A DNA stretch of 64,000 nt. Source: Maribacter huludaoensis (lineage in GTDB: Bacteria > Bacteroidota > Bacteroidia > Flavobacteriales > Flavobacteriaceae). Below are positions 36,342-44,240 of the stretch, piece after piece; position 1 is the first letter of the stretch; every line of letters begins with the position of its first letter. Under the pieces are notes generated by a model. The model saw nothing but the letters and a program-made list of their open reading frames with translations, made no database searches and had not been told where the DNA came from. A program made the translations under genes and the position numbers. The DNA is taken from the NCBI RefSeq assembly GCF_029350945.1, contig NZ_JARKMS010000001.1:586313-650312 (forward strand). The letters run 5' to 3'.

Positions 36342-37106
36342 ATGAAAATCATATCCTATAATGTAAATGGAATAAGGGCAGCGTTGAAAAAAGGTTTTTT
36401 AGAATGGTTAAGTACGGTGTCGCCAGATGTTGTTTGTTTGCAGGAAATTAAAGCACAGGAGGATCAGTTGGATCTTTCGTTATTTGAAGAGGCAGGTTAT
36501 AAGTACAATTATTGGTATAGCGCACAAAAGAAAGGCTATAGTGGAGTAGCAATACTTTCTAGGTCTAAGCCAGATAATGTAGTATTTGGTACCGGTATTG
36601 ATTATATGGATTTTGAGGGAAGAAATATTCGTGCAGATTTTGGCGATATTTCAATAATGAGCATGTATTTGCCTTCCGGCACAAATATGGAGCGTTTAGA
36701 TTTTAAACTTACGTATATGGCAGACTTTCAGGATTATGCCAATGAGCTTAAAAAGACCAATCCTAATTTAATTGTTCTTGGTGATTATAACATTTGTCAT
36801 GAGGCTATTGATATACATAATCCCGTAGGACTTAAGAATGTTTCCGGATTTTTACCGGTAGAAAGAGAATGGATCGGAGATTTTATAAAAAGCGGATTCA
36901 TTGATAGCTTTAGGGAGTTTAATGCTGAACCAGATAATTATACGTGGTGGAGCTATAGGGCCAATGCCAGAAATAATAATAAGGGCTGGCGATTAGATTA
37001 TGCCATGGTCTCTACCACATTGAAGGAAAGGTTGTCTAGGTCCGTAATTTTATCTGAAGCAAGGCACAGTGATCATTGTCCTATTTTAATAGAGGTAGAG
37101 AGTTAA
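36342..37106 (+). CDS. xth: Exodeoxyribonuclease III / AP endonuclease
   Basis: Cytosolic EEP-fold DNA repair enzyme acting at abasic sites and 3' ends. Visible residues: N7 region (ISYNVNGIRAALKKGF), E in CLQEIKAQ, GYSGVAILS, LGDYNICH (catalytic D/N), and the C-terminal SDHCPILIEV. At 254 aa it is typical for the single-domain bacterial enzyme. No signal peptide, in contrast to the exported EEP protein at 18146. Monocistronic by appearance. Confidence 0.95.
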   Translation: MKIISYNVNGIRAALKKGFLEWLSTVSPDVVCLQEIKAQEDQLDLSLFEEAGYKYNYWYSAQKKGYSGVAILSRSKPDNVVFGTGIDYMDFEGRNIRADFGDISIMSMYLPSGTNMERLDFKLTYMADFQDYANELKKTNPNLIVLGDYNICHEAIDIHNPVGLKNVSGFLPVEREWIGDFIKSGFIDSFREFNAEPDNYTWWSYRANARNNNKGWRLDYAMVSTTLKERLSRSVILSEARHSDHCPILIEVES

Positions 37107-37139
37107 CGAAATGGATACAATCCCCCTGATTATATTTAG

Positions 37140-37147
37140 TAATTTTG
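37140..37147 (+). promoter_or_regulatory. Candidate -7 box (TAATTTTG) for the aldo/keto reductase
   Basis: Perfect TAnnTTTG match 28 bases before the ATG at 37176; no clear -33 TTG. Confidence 0.4.
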
Positions 37148-37175
37148 CGTTTAAAGATTGCAAATTTTAAGCTAA

Positions 37176-38216
37176 ATGATTTATACCAAATTACCACATA
37201 CGGATATTGAAGTAAGTAAAATATGCTTGGGAACAATGACCTGGGGAAATCAAAACACAGAAGAAGAAGGTCATGAACAAATAAATTACGCCATAGATAA
37301 AGGGGTTAACTTTTTAGATACGGCAGAGCTTTATCCTGTTCCTGCACATAAGGATAGATATGCGGCTACCGAGAAAGTCATTGGTAATTGGTTTAAGAAA
37401 AATGGTAATAGGGAAGAAATTATTTTGGCTTCTAAAATTGCGGGCAAAGCGGATATGACGAAGTTTATCCGTACTACCGGATTTACCAGAGAGTCTATTA
37501 TCGATGCCGTAGAAGGTAGTTTGCAGCGTTTGCAAACAGACTATATAGATCTATATCAGCTTCATTGGCCGGATAGGAGTACCAATTATTTTGGTAAAAG
37601 AGGGTATAAGCATGACATATCTGACCATTGGGAGGATAATATCCATCAGGTTTTAGAAACCATGCGCGATTTAATTCGCGAAGGTAAAATTAAGCACGTA
37701 GGTATATCTAACGAAACTCCTTGGGGTACTATGCGGTTTTTGGAAGAAAGTAAAGTGCACGGAACATTGCCTAGAACCATAACCGTTCAGAATCCATATA
37801 GTCTGCTCAATAGGTTGTTTGAGGTGGGTATGGCAGAAATTTCAATGAGAGAGCAAATAGGCTTATTGGCCTATTCGCCAATGGGTTTTGGTGCTTTAAG
37901 TGGAAAGTATTTAGGCGATAGAATGCCAGAAGGTTCTCGTTTAAGTCTGTTTCCTCAATATAATAGGTATATAGGCGATACGGCTGTAGAGGCAACGAAA
38001 AAATATTATGATTTGGCACAGTCCCAAGGTCTTACATTGGCACAAATGGCATTGGCATTTGTAAATACAAGACCATTTGTAACAAGTACTATAATAGGGG
38101 CTACAAATTTAAGGCAGCTAGAAGAGAATATTGAAAGTATAGACGTTGCATTATCTGACGATGTACTTAAAGAAATAGAAGCTATACATAATACAATACC
38201 TAACCCTGCACCATAA
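37176..38216 (+). CDS. Aldo/keto reductase (Tas-like)
   Basis: NADP-dependent TIM-barrel oxidoreductase, 346 aa. The active-site set is visible: D in FLDTAELYP, Y in the same AELYP loop, K in ILASKIAG, and H in YQLHWPDR. The end of the barrel has the cofactor-binding stretch STIIGATNLRQLEENI. The insert after LHWPDRSTNYFGKRGY is characteristic of the E. coli Tas-type branch. Physiological substrate unknown. A 35-codon membrane peptide gene begins immediately after its stop codon. Confidence 0.94.
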   Translation: MIYTKLPHTDIEVSKICLGTMTWGNQNTEEEGHEQINYAIDKGVNFLDTAELYPVPAHKDRYAATEKVIGNWFKKNGNREEIILASKIAGKADMTKFIRTTGFTRESIIDAVEGSLQRLQTDYIDLYQLHWPDRSTNYFGKRGYKHDISDHWEDNIHQVLETMRDLIREGKIKHVGISNETPWGTMRFLEESKVHGTLPRTITVQNPYSLLNRLFEVGMAEISMREQIGLLAYSPMGFGALSGKYLGDRMPEGSRLSLFPQYNRYIGDTAVEATKKYYDLAQSQGLTLAQMALAFVNTRPFVTSTIIGATNLRQLEENIESIDVALSDDVLKEIEAIHNTIPNPAP

Positions 38217-38324
38217 ATGGAAAGTCTGGTATTTTTAAAGGTCGGTTTTGGACAAATAGTCCTAATACTAGTTGTAATAGTGGTTATAATGGTATTGGCC
38301 AGAATAATGAGAGATAAGCGTTAA
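38217..38324 (+). CDS. 35-aa single-span membrane protein
   Basis: ATG follows the reductase stop directly (TAA-ATG). The peptide starts MESLVFLKVGFGQ, has a strongly hydrophobic helix (~13-28, IVLILVVIVVIMVLA) and a basic tail RIMRDKR, so it should insert with its C-terminus in the cytoplasm. It ends TAA overlapping the convergent radA stop by 4 bp. Location directly after a coding region and the clean helix plus basic end argue for a real gene. The outline recalls the N-terminus of TatA/E-like proteins, but it is too short and lacks their amphipathic helix. Confidence 0.55.
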   Translation: MESLVFLKVGFGQIVLILVVIVVIMVLARIMRDKR

Positions 38325-39682
38325 CCGAATAAATTTCCGGTTACCTCCTCTATTTTAGATGCCATCAAAATTTTAATTTTGGTCGATTTTAGACCTATTT
38401 TATTGCTTTTGGATATAATGATAGTGTCGTAACCCAGTTTTTCCGCTTCTAGAATTCGCTGCTCTACACGTTGTACTGGTCTAATTTCACCGGCAAGCCC
38501 AACTTCCGCTGCAAAACAAATACCCTTGTCAATAGGTATATCTTCATTACTGGACAAAATTGCGGCAATTACCGCCAAATCAATAGCAGGGTCATCTACG
38601 GAAATGCCTCCGGTTATATTCAAGAAGACATCTTTGGCGCCTAGTTTAAAACCTGCACGTTTTTCCAAAACCGCCAATAACATATTTAATCTTTTTGCAT
38701 TATAACCTGTGGTAGAGCGTTGAGGTGTTCCATAGACAGCTGTACTGACCAATGCTTGAATTTCTATGAGCAAAGGTCGCATACCTTCTACCGTTGATGC
38801 TATAGCTGTGCCACTGAGCGCATCATCATTTTTGGAAATCAATACTTCAGATGGATTATTGACTTCCCTAAGACCGCTACCTTGCATTTCATAAATACCA
38901 AGTTCTGCGGTTGATCCAAATCTATTTTTTAAAGATCTAAGTATGCGGTACACATAGTTACGGTCACCTTCAAATTGTAGAACGGTGTCTACCATATGTT
39001 CCAAAATCTTTGGACCGGCAATAGAGCCGTCTTTGGTGATATGCCCAATAAGAATTACGGGTGTGTTGGTTTCCTTTGCAAATTTTATAAGTTCGGCCGT
39101 GCATTCCCGAATTTGAGAAATACTACCTGCAGCAGATTCAATATAATCAGAGTGGAGTGTTTGTATAGAATCAATGACCACAATATCCGGTTCCGTAGCT
39201 GCAATTTGTTTAAAGATGTTCTGTGTTTTTGTTTCCGTAAGAATAAAGCAAGTTTCGCTACTAGGGTGAATTCTATCGGCACGCATTTTAATTTGTTTTT
39301 GGCTTTCTTCACCAGAAACGTAAAGCGTTTTGTACGGCAGTTTTAATGCAATTTGAAGTAGTAATGTACTTTTGCCCACACCAGGTTCCCCGCCCAGCAA
39401 AACTAATGCCCCAGGAACAAGACCACCACCAAGAACTCTGTTAAATTCTAGGTCAAAGGTATTTAGGCGCACTTCTTTCTCAATGCTAATTTCGTTTACC
39501 AAAAGAGGTTTTGAAATTTTTTTGGCTGTTTGTGGCGAGGTTTTCCAACTGGTTTTTTCTTCTTTTTGAACCACCTCTTCAACAACGGTATTCCATTGTT
39601 TGCATGCAGAACACTGTCCTACCCATTTAGCATATTGAGTACCACAGTTTTGACAAAAAAATGCAGTTTTAGTTTTGGCCAT
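38321..39682 (-). CDS. radA: DNA repair protein RadA
   Basis: RecA-like ATPase that processes recombination intermediates (branch migration). Order: zinc finger C10-x2-C13...C24-x2-C27; Walker A GEPGVGKS (98-105); RadA-specific KNRFG motif; C-terminal Lon-protease-like domain (~290-453, with NITGGISVDDPAIDLAV). The 453-aa length is standard. It heads the minus-strand series going on to the pan genes' neighbours, although a 56-codon gene lies upstream of it on the same strand. Confidence 0.97.
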   Translation of the reverse strand: MAKTKTAFFCQNCGTQYAKWVGQCSACKQWNTVVEEVVQKEEKTSWKTSPQTAKKISKPLLVNEISIEKEVRLNTFDLEFNRVLGGGLVPGALVLLGGEPGVGKSTLLLQIALKLPYKTLYVSGEESQKQIKMRADRIHPSSETCFILTETKTQNIFKQIAATEPDIVVIDSIQTLHSDYIESAAGSISQIRECTAELIKFAKETNTPVILIGHITKDGSIAGPKILEHMVDTVLQFEGDRNYVYRILRSLKNRFGSTAELGIYEMQGSGLREVNNPSEVLISKNDDALSGTAIASTVEGMRPLLIEIQALVSTAVYGTPQRSTTGYNAKRLNMLLAVLEKRAGFKLGAKDVFLNITGGISVDDPAIDLAVIAAILSSNEDIPIDKGICFAAEVGLAGEIRPVQRVEQRILEAEKLGYDTIIISKSNKIGLKSTKIKILMASKIEEVTGNLFG

Positions 39683-39756
39683 CCTTAGCTTTTATCAATG
39701 AAAGCTAAAGGTAGCAAGAAGTTTGAAATGATATGGTTTTAGAAAGAAATTATGGT

Positions 39757-39927
39757 TTAATTTTCACCAGATTTCTCTTTTTTAAAAGCACTAAAGGCGA
39801 GGAAAAAAGATGCCCACGCCATAAATAGGGCTATACCATTATAGGCTAAATTGAATTCTCCTTTTAAGCCAAAGTAAGTAAAAAGCACTCCGGAGAACAC
39901 GAAGTACATTGCGTCAATTTTAATCAT
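39757..39927 (-). CDS. 56-aa two-helix membrane protein
   Basis: ATG at 39927 to TAA at 39757. The peptide begins MIKIDAMYFVFSGVLFTYFG, has a polar turn (LKGEFN), a second helix (NGIALFMAWASFFLAFSAF) and a lysine-rich tail KKEKSGEN. Two hydrophobic helices with a positively charged end make a credible small membrane protein. It lies between the hydrolase-like gene and radA on the same strand and fills most of an otherwise empty 300-bp gap. No family recognised. Confidence 0.6.
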   Translation of the reverse strand: MIKIDAMYFVFSGVLFTYFGLKGEFNLAYNGIALFMAWASFFLAFSAFKKEKSGEN

Positions 39928-39981
39928 AATTAAGTAGGTTGGGCTAATTTGGGACTAGCCGTTTATTTAATATAATAATCT

Positions 39982-41124
39982 TTAAAAACCGAAATCGGCT
40001 TTCAGTGCATCCATTTTTTCAAGGGCCATTTCTTTAGTTAAAAAATCTATTTCTTCCATTTGAAAAGACTTTTCAAATGTTCTCAGGGCTTTCTTGGGTT
40101 CGCCAAGTTGCTCATAGTACTCAGCTTCAAAATAAAAACCCAACATGGTTTCTGGGTATTCTTTTTTGCAAAGGTCAGATAGAGGTTTTAACGACTCAAA
40201 ATCTTCTTTCTTTCTAGATGCCGCGTAAATCGCCATAATATCGTTTAATTCAACCGGCTTGCTAAAACCGAACATATCTACAATACCTTGGTATTTATTT
40301 TCTAAATAGTCGTAAACCGGCTCTTCGCTAGTTAATATTTGAGTTTTGTATTCCTTTGGGCTAATAGGCTTGAACATTCCAAAGATATTGTCAAAAGCTT
40401 TTCCAATGCCATAGGTAGCAACAGAAATATGATCCGCATTAGAATACTCATCAAAGAAATAGTGTAAAGATTCTTTGCTGACGGCTTTAAGGTCTTTGTC
40501 CATTGCTAAAATTCGCTGCTTGTCGTTGCTGGCTTCACCTTCAACAATTAGCTGATAGAATATTTGGTCTTCAATGACACCCAAACGCATGGGTACCCTA
40601 CTTTCCATTTCCGGGGCTAGAGTAGGTGAAATACTAACATAACCATCAAAAATAGAATTGTCTTTGAACAACCAATAGTTCATAAAGTTGGCGGTGATAT
40701 CATAACCCACAATCATTTTAAAAGGTGCTGTGCTGTAATTAAGGTCTAGGTAAGGAATAAGTTCCATACCAATAAATTCATAAAAACTTTTTCCTTTTTC
40801 AGATGGCAGACCGTTATCTGGGTCAAATGCACAATCTTCATATCTTAGGTCATTTTCACTTTGGTTAATGCCAACCACTATACTTTCTGGCATTCCATGA
40901 AATCTACTGTAGAATTTAGAATTTGCCACTACTTGCTCAAAAAGATATTCACCATCAAGTACAATGATCAAAGGATACTTTTTGGTTTCATCCATATTCT
41001 CTGGAAAGTAGTAATTTACATCTCTTCGTTCTTGAAGTTTAAACGATTCAAAAATTTCTTGTGTCACTTGTGCATAGGAGGTTATCCCAAATAAAAGTGC
41101 GAATAATAAAGATATATAACGCAT
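39982..41124 (-). CDS. Exported alpha/beta-hydrolase-fold protein lacking the nucleophile serine
   Basis: About 380 aa, with a signal peptide ending at SYAQ. The fold matches IroE/Fes-type esterases (PLIIVLDGEYLFEQV; ESIVVGINQ; FYEFIGMELIPYLD), and the catalytic-type histidine remains in NADHISVATYG. The nucleophile elbow, however, reads VGYDIT: D142 sits where GxSxG has serine, and the final glycine is threonine. The C-terminal ~90 residues look like TPR-type helices (YFEAEYYEQLGEPKKALRTFE). Best read as a probable pseudo-enzyme or binding protein. ATG at 41124 is chosen over a TTG nine bases upstream. Confidence 0.8.
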   Translation of the reverse strand: MRYISLLFALLFGITSYAQVTQEIFESFKLQERRDVNYYFPENMDETKKYPLIIVLDGEYLFEQVVANSKFYSRFHGMPESIVVGINQSENDLRYEDCAFDPDNGLPSEKGKSFYEFIGMELIPYLDLNYSTAPFKMIVGYDITANFMNYWLFKDNSIFDGYVSISPTLAPEMESRVPMRLGVIEDQIFYQLIVEGEASNDKQRILAMDKDLKAVSKESLHYFFDEYSNADHISVATYGIGKAFDNIFGMFKPISPKEYKTQILTSEEPVYDYLENKYQGIVDMFGFSKPVELNDIMAIYAASRKKEDFESLKPLSDLCKKEYPETMLGFYFEAEYYEQLGEPKKALRTFEKSFQMEEIDFLTKEMALEKMDALKADFGF

Positions 41125-41150
41125 AAAAGGCAATTGTTAGTTGAAATGAA

Positions 41151-42116
41151 CTACTTACTACTGTTCAATAACGGTAATAAAAGAAAAGATATTGCACCAA
41201 AAACAACTATCATAAGAGTCTGGGCTATCCATATTATCCATCCAAAGGCATCACCCGATACTGCACTGATACCAAAGATGGCAAGAGCGCTACTTACGGC
41301 AATGGGATAAAGACCTATGCCACCGTTGGTGGTTGCCATGGCAAAAGCCCCGGCCACAAAGGCTACCAAGAGTTGGCTAAGGGTAAGTGATATGGTTTCT
41401 GGAACGGTAAATTTTATAATCCAAAGCATACCAATATAGCATGCCCAAATGAATAGGGTATGAAAAATGAACATCCATTTATTTTTCATTTTAAAAATAC
41501 TGAACACCCCATCAAGAAGACCTTTTACAAACGTCTTTATTTTTTGGGCAAATGCGTTTTTAGATTTTTTAATGAAGAAAATAAAAGCAAAGAATAAAGC
41601 TATTCCACCTAATGCAAGAAATATGAGTCCGGTTGCATTAAAACCACGTTCTTGTAGAATACCCATAATGACATCTGTTTGTAATAAAAATGCAATTGTT
41701 ACTACAATGAGCAACATCATAACATCAATTACCCTTTCTGTTACTATGGTACCAAAACCTTTTTCAAAAGGTACATTTTCATAGGTAGTAAGTGCGGTAG
41801 CTCTTAGTATTTCACCAGTTCTTGGTATGCCTAGATTGGCAAAGTATGAAGTTAGTATTATTAAAATATTATTAGTGAGTTTTGGTTTGTACCCCAATGG
41901 TTCTAGTAGATAATTCCATCTTACCGCTCTAGAAATGTGACCTAAAATACCTAAAAGAATAGAAAGTGAAACGTAGAGCGGATTGGCTTCTTTTATGTAA
42001 AAAATTATTTGCTTTCTATTTTCAGGAGTGGTTGAATGGTAAGAATACCAAACTAAAAAAACTCCCAATGCAATTGGGAGTATGATCTTAAGATTTTTTT
42101 TTAGTGAATTTGTCAA
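41151..42116 (-). CDS. LPG-synthase-TM/flippase-like (UPF0104) membrane protein
   Basis: A 321-aa integral inner-membrane protein with seven to eight hydrophobic helices and the family motif around GHISRAVRWNYLLEPLGYKP plus GIPRTGEILRATAL. It matches the flippase-like domain of MprF-type proteins; the catalytic synthase domain is absent, so lipid transport is the likelier role (inference). The start is TTG at 42116, two bases after the panD stop; no ATG is available near it. Tight coupling to panD and panC suggests one operon. Confidence 0.88.
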   Translation of the reverse strand: MTNSLKKNLKIILPIALGVFLVWYSYHSTTPENRKQIIFYIKEANPLYVSLSILLGILGHISRAVRWNYLLEPLGYKPKLTNNILIILTSYFANLGIPRTGEILRATALTTYENVPFEKGFGTIVTERVIDVMMLLIVVTIAFLLQTDVIMGILQERGFNATGLIFLALGGIALFFAFIFFIKKSKNAFAQKIKTFVKGLLDGVFSIFKMKNKWMFIFHTLFIWACYIGMLWIIKFTVPETISLTLSQLLVAFVAGAFAMATTNGGIGLYPIAVSSALAIFGISAVSGDAFGWIIWIAQTLMIVVFGAISFLLLPLLNSSK

Positions 42117-42118
42117 CT

Positions 42119-42469
42119 TTAGGTCAAAAGATTGTTTTCTTCATTAGGGAAAACCAACGAAGGATTAAATTTCTTGGCATCTTCAATATCCATCCAAGTA
42201 TAAGAAATTAAAATTAGAATATCGCCTACGGCTACTTTTCTTGCCGCCGCACCGTTTAATGTAATTTCTCCACTTTTTCGTGGGCCGGGAATGATATAGG
42301 TCTCTAGCCTTTCACCATTATTGTTATTGACAATTTGTACTTTTTCGCCACGAATAAAATTTGCGGCATCCATTAAATCTTCATCAATAGTAATACTGCC
42401 AACATAATTAAGATCGGCACCGGTAACTTTTACACGATGTATTTTTGATTTAACTACTTCTATTTGCAT
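42119..42469 (-). CDS. panD: Aspartate 1-decarboxylase
   Basis: Makes beta-alanine for pantothenate. A pyruvoyl enzyme: the self-cleavage site is G24-S25 in NYVGSITID, and Y58 in LETYIIPG matches the conserved tyrosine needed for catalysis. The 116-aa length is normal. Directly downstream of panC (8-bp gap), so the two steps of pantothenate synthesis are co-expressed. panB is not in the window. Confidence 0.96.
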   Translation of the reverse strand: MQIEVVKSKIHRVKVTGADLNYVGSITIDEDLMDAANFIRGEKVQIVNNNNGERLETYIIPGPRKSGEITLNGAAARKVAVGDILILISYTWMDIEDAKKFNPSLVFPNEENNLLT

Positions 42470-42477
42470 ATCTTAAT

Positions 42478-43323
42478 TTAATTTAGGGCTATGTTGTCTA
42501 TTAGCCTTACGTCTTCAACATAAACGGCAATAAATGCCCTGTATTTTACATTTTTTATTTTATTCTGTACCGGGGTCAAAGTTTCAACATCAGTAATGTC
42601 AAAATATTCCAATTCAAAATCATCAACTTTTTTGAACTCATTAATAACCCATTCCTTAACTGCTATTGCATTTTCCATGCCAAATTTAACTTTGGCAGTT
42701 TTTAAGGTTGTATAAATAAATGCGGCTTTTTGTCGAATGTTTTTGCTTAACCTTTCGTTTCTTGAGCTCATTGCCAGACCGTGTTCTTCCCTAACAATCT
42801 CACAACCTATTATTTCTACGGGTATGTTCTGTATTTCGGTAAGTTTTTGAATGATGCGTAGTTGTTGAAAATCCTTTTCACCAAAATAGGCCCTTGTTGG
42901 TTTTACGATATTTAGCAGTTCTTCAACTATAGTACCTACACCGTTAAAATGATCATCTCTAAATTCACCTTCCATAACCTTGTCAAGACCTTCAAAATCA
43001 AAAATTTTTGGAATGACCGTATCAGGATAAATTTCGTCTACATCTGGTGCAAAAACAATAATCTTATCTGAAATACTGGATATTAACTCAATATCGGAAT
43101 CCAGAGTTTTTGGGTATTTGTCTAAATCCTCTTTGTTGTTAAACTGTGTTGGGTTGACAAAAATGCTGACTACTACATTAGGGTTTTGTTGAACCGCTTT
43201 TTTAATGAGCGATGCGTGCCCTTGGTGAAGCGCCCCCATAGTAGGTACAAGACCTAGGTCTTGTTTATGGCTTAATTTATTAAGTTCTTCTGTTAGCTTG
43301 GTTTTGGTCTTTATTACCGGCAT
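42478..43323 (-). CDS. panC: Pantoate--beta-alanine ligase
   Basis: Joins pantoate and beta-alanine with ATP to form pantothenate. Family motifs: VPTMGALHQGHASLI (HIGH-like), FVNPTQFN, YFGEKDFQQ and MSSRNERLS (KMSKS-like). Start chosen at ATG 43323 because it places PTMG at residue ~27, as in E. coli PanC; an ATG at 43335 would add four residues. First gene of the panC-panD-flippase series, divergent from the glycogen-synthase-like gene. Confidence 0.96.
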   Translation of the reverse strand: MPVIKTKTKLTEELNKLSHKQDLGLVPTMGALHQGHASLIKKAVQQNPNVVVSIFVNPTQFNNKEDLDKYPKTLDSDIELISSISDKIIVFAPDVDEIYPDTVIPKIFDFEGLDKVMEGEFRDDHFNGVGTIVEELLNIVKPTRAYFGEKDFQQLRIIQKLTEIQNIPVEIIGCEIVREEHGLAMSSRNERLSKNIRQKAAFIYTTLKTAKVKFGMENAIAVKEWVINEFKKVDDFELEYFDITDVETLTPVQNKIKNVKYRAFIAVYVEDVRLIDNIALN

Positions 43324-43381
43324 TGAAAAGTTCATTAGCAAGCAAACTTACTATAATTACTGCTAATCTCTATATTTTTTG

Positions 43382-43389
43382 TAATTTTG
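43382..43389 (+). promoter_or_regulatory. Candidate -7 box (TAATTTTG) for the glycogen-synthase-like gene
   Basis: Perfect TAnnTTTG match 36 bases before the ATG, inside the divergent 100-base gap with panC. No good -33 TTG. Confidence 0.4.
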
Positions 43390-43425
43390 CAATTGCGTTT
43401 CAGTGAAAAATAAAATATAACCTTT

Positions 43426-44235
43426 ATGAATGGTAAAAAGATATTATTTGTATCTTCTGAATTAGTTCCTTACTTACCCGAAAATGAAGTTTCCCTAATG
43501 TCTTATGAAACCCCTAGAATGGTCAACAGCAATGGTGGTCAAATTAGGATTTTCATGCCTAGATATGGGAATATCAATGAGAGAAGGCATCAATTACACG
43601 AGGTAATTAGACTTTCAGGTATGAACCTGGTCATTAATGATATGGATATGCCATTGATCATTAAGGTAGCATCTATTCCAAAAGAAAGAATCCAAGTTTA
43701 CTTTATCGATAACGAAGAGTACTTTAAGCGTAAAGCTACATTTACGGATAAACAAGGAAATCTTTTTCCGGATAACGATCAGCGTGCCATATTCTTTGCA
43801 AAGGGTGTTATGGAGACAGTTAAGAAATTAAACTGGTCACCGGATATCATTCATGTTCATGGTTGGATGGCAAGTTTATTACCATTGTATTTAAAAAAGT
43901 ACTACTCAGATGAGCCACTTTTTGCGGACAGTAAAATAGTATTATCGGTTTACGGTAAAACTTTTGAAGGTTCTTTGGATAATGATATGGTAAAGAGAAT
44001 TTCTTTTGACGGTATACCGGAGGAGGAGATAGCATCATTGGGTGACCCAACTTATAATAATTTGTTAAAGGTAGCGGTTGATTATTCTGATGCCGTTATT
44101 TTAGCTTCTGAAGATATTCCGGCAGAATTGGAAGATCATATTACCAACCAAGAAAAACCAGTGTTGTCATATGTACCTGTTCAAGAGTTTGAAGAGGCGT
44201 ATGCTAATTTTTATAACACCGAAGTTTTAAAATAA
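43426..44235 (+). CDS. Glycogen/starch-synthase-like protein, N-terminal domain only
   Basis: A 269-aa protein matching only the first Rossmann domain of GT5 glycogen synthases (IHVHGWMASLLPLYLKKYY, VLSVYGKTFEGSL). The nucleotide-sugar-binding C-terminal domain is absent, and the KxGGL substrate loop is not present at the N-terminus, which reads SSELVPYLPENEVSLMSYE. Full-length enzymes are ~480 aa. The reading frame is clean with an ordinary stop, and I recall the same short form in other Flavobacteriaceae beside DUF4270 and glmS, so it is a lineage-specific protein rather than a fresh truncation. Catalysis of polymer synthesis is doubtful. Confidence 0.85.
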   Translation: MNGKKILFVSSELVPYLPENEVSLMSYETPRMVNSNGGQIRIFMPRYGNINERRHQLHEVIRLSGMNLVINDMDMPLIIKVASIPKERIQVYFIDNEEYFKRKATFTDKQGNLFPDNDQRAIFFAKGVMETVKKLNWSPDIIHVHGWMASLLPLYLKKYYSDEPLFADSKIVLSVYGKTFEGSLDNDMVKRISFDGIPEEEIASLGDPTYNNLLKVAVDYSDAVILASEDIPAELEDHITNQEKPVLSYVPVQEFEEAYANFYNTEVLK

Positions 44236-44240
44236 TCTGA

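Noticed and set aside
38996-39346. 116-codon plus-strand frame opposite radA
   Set aside because: Antisense shadow of the RadA ATPase core.
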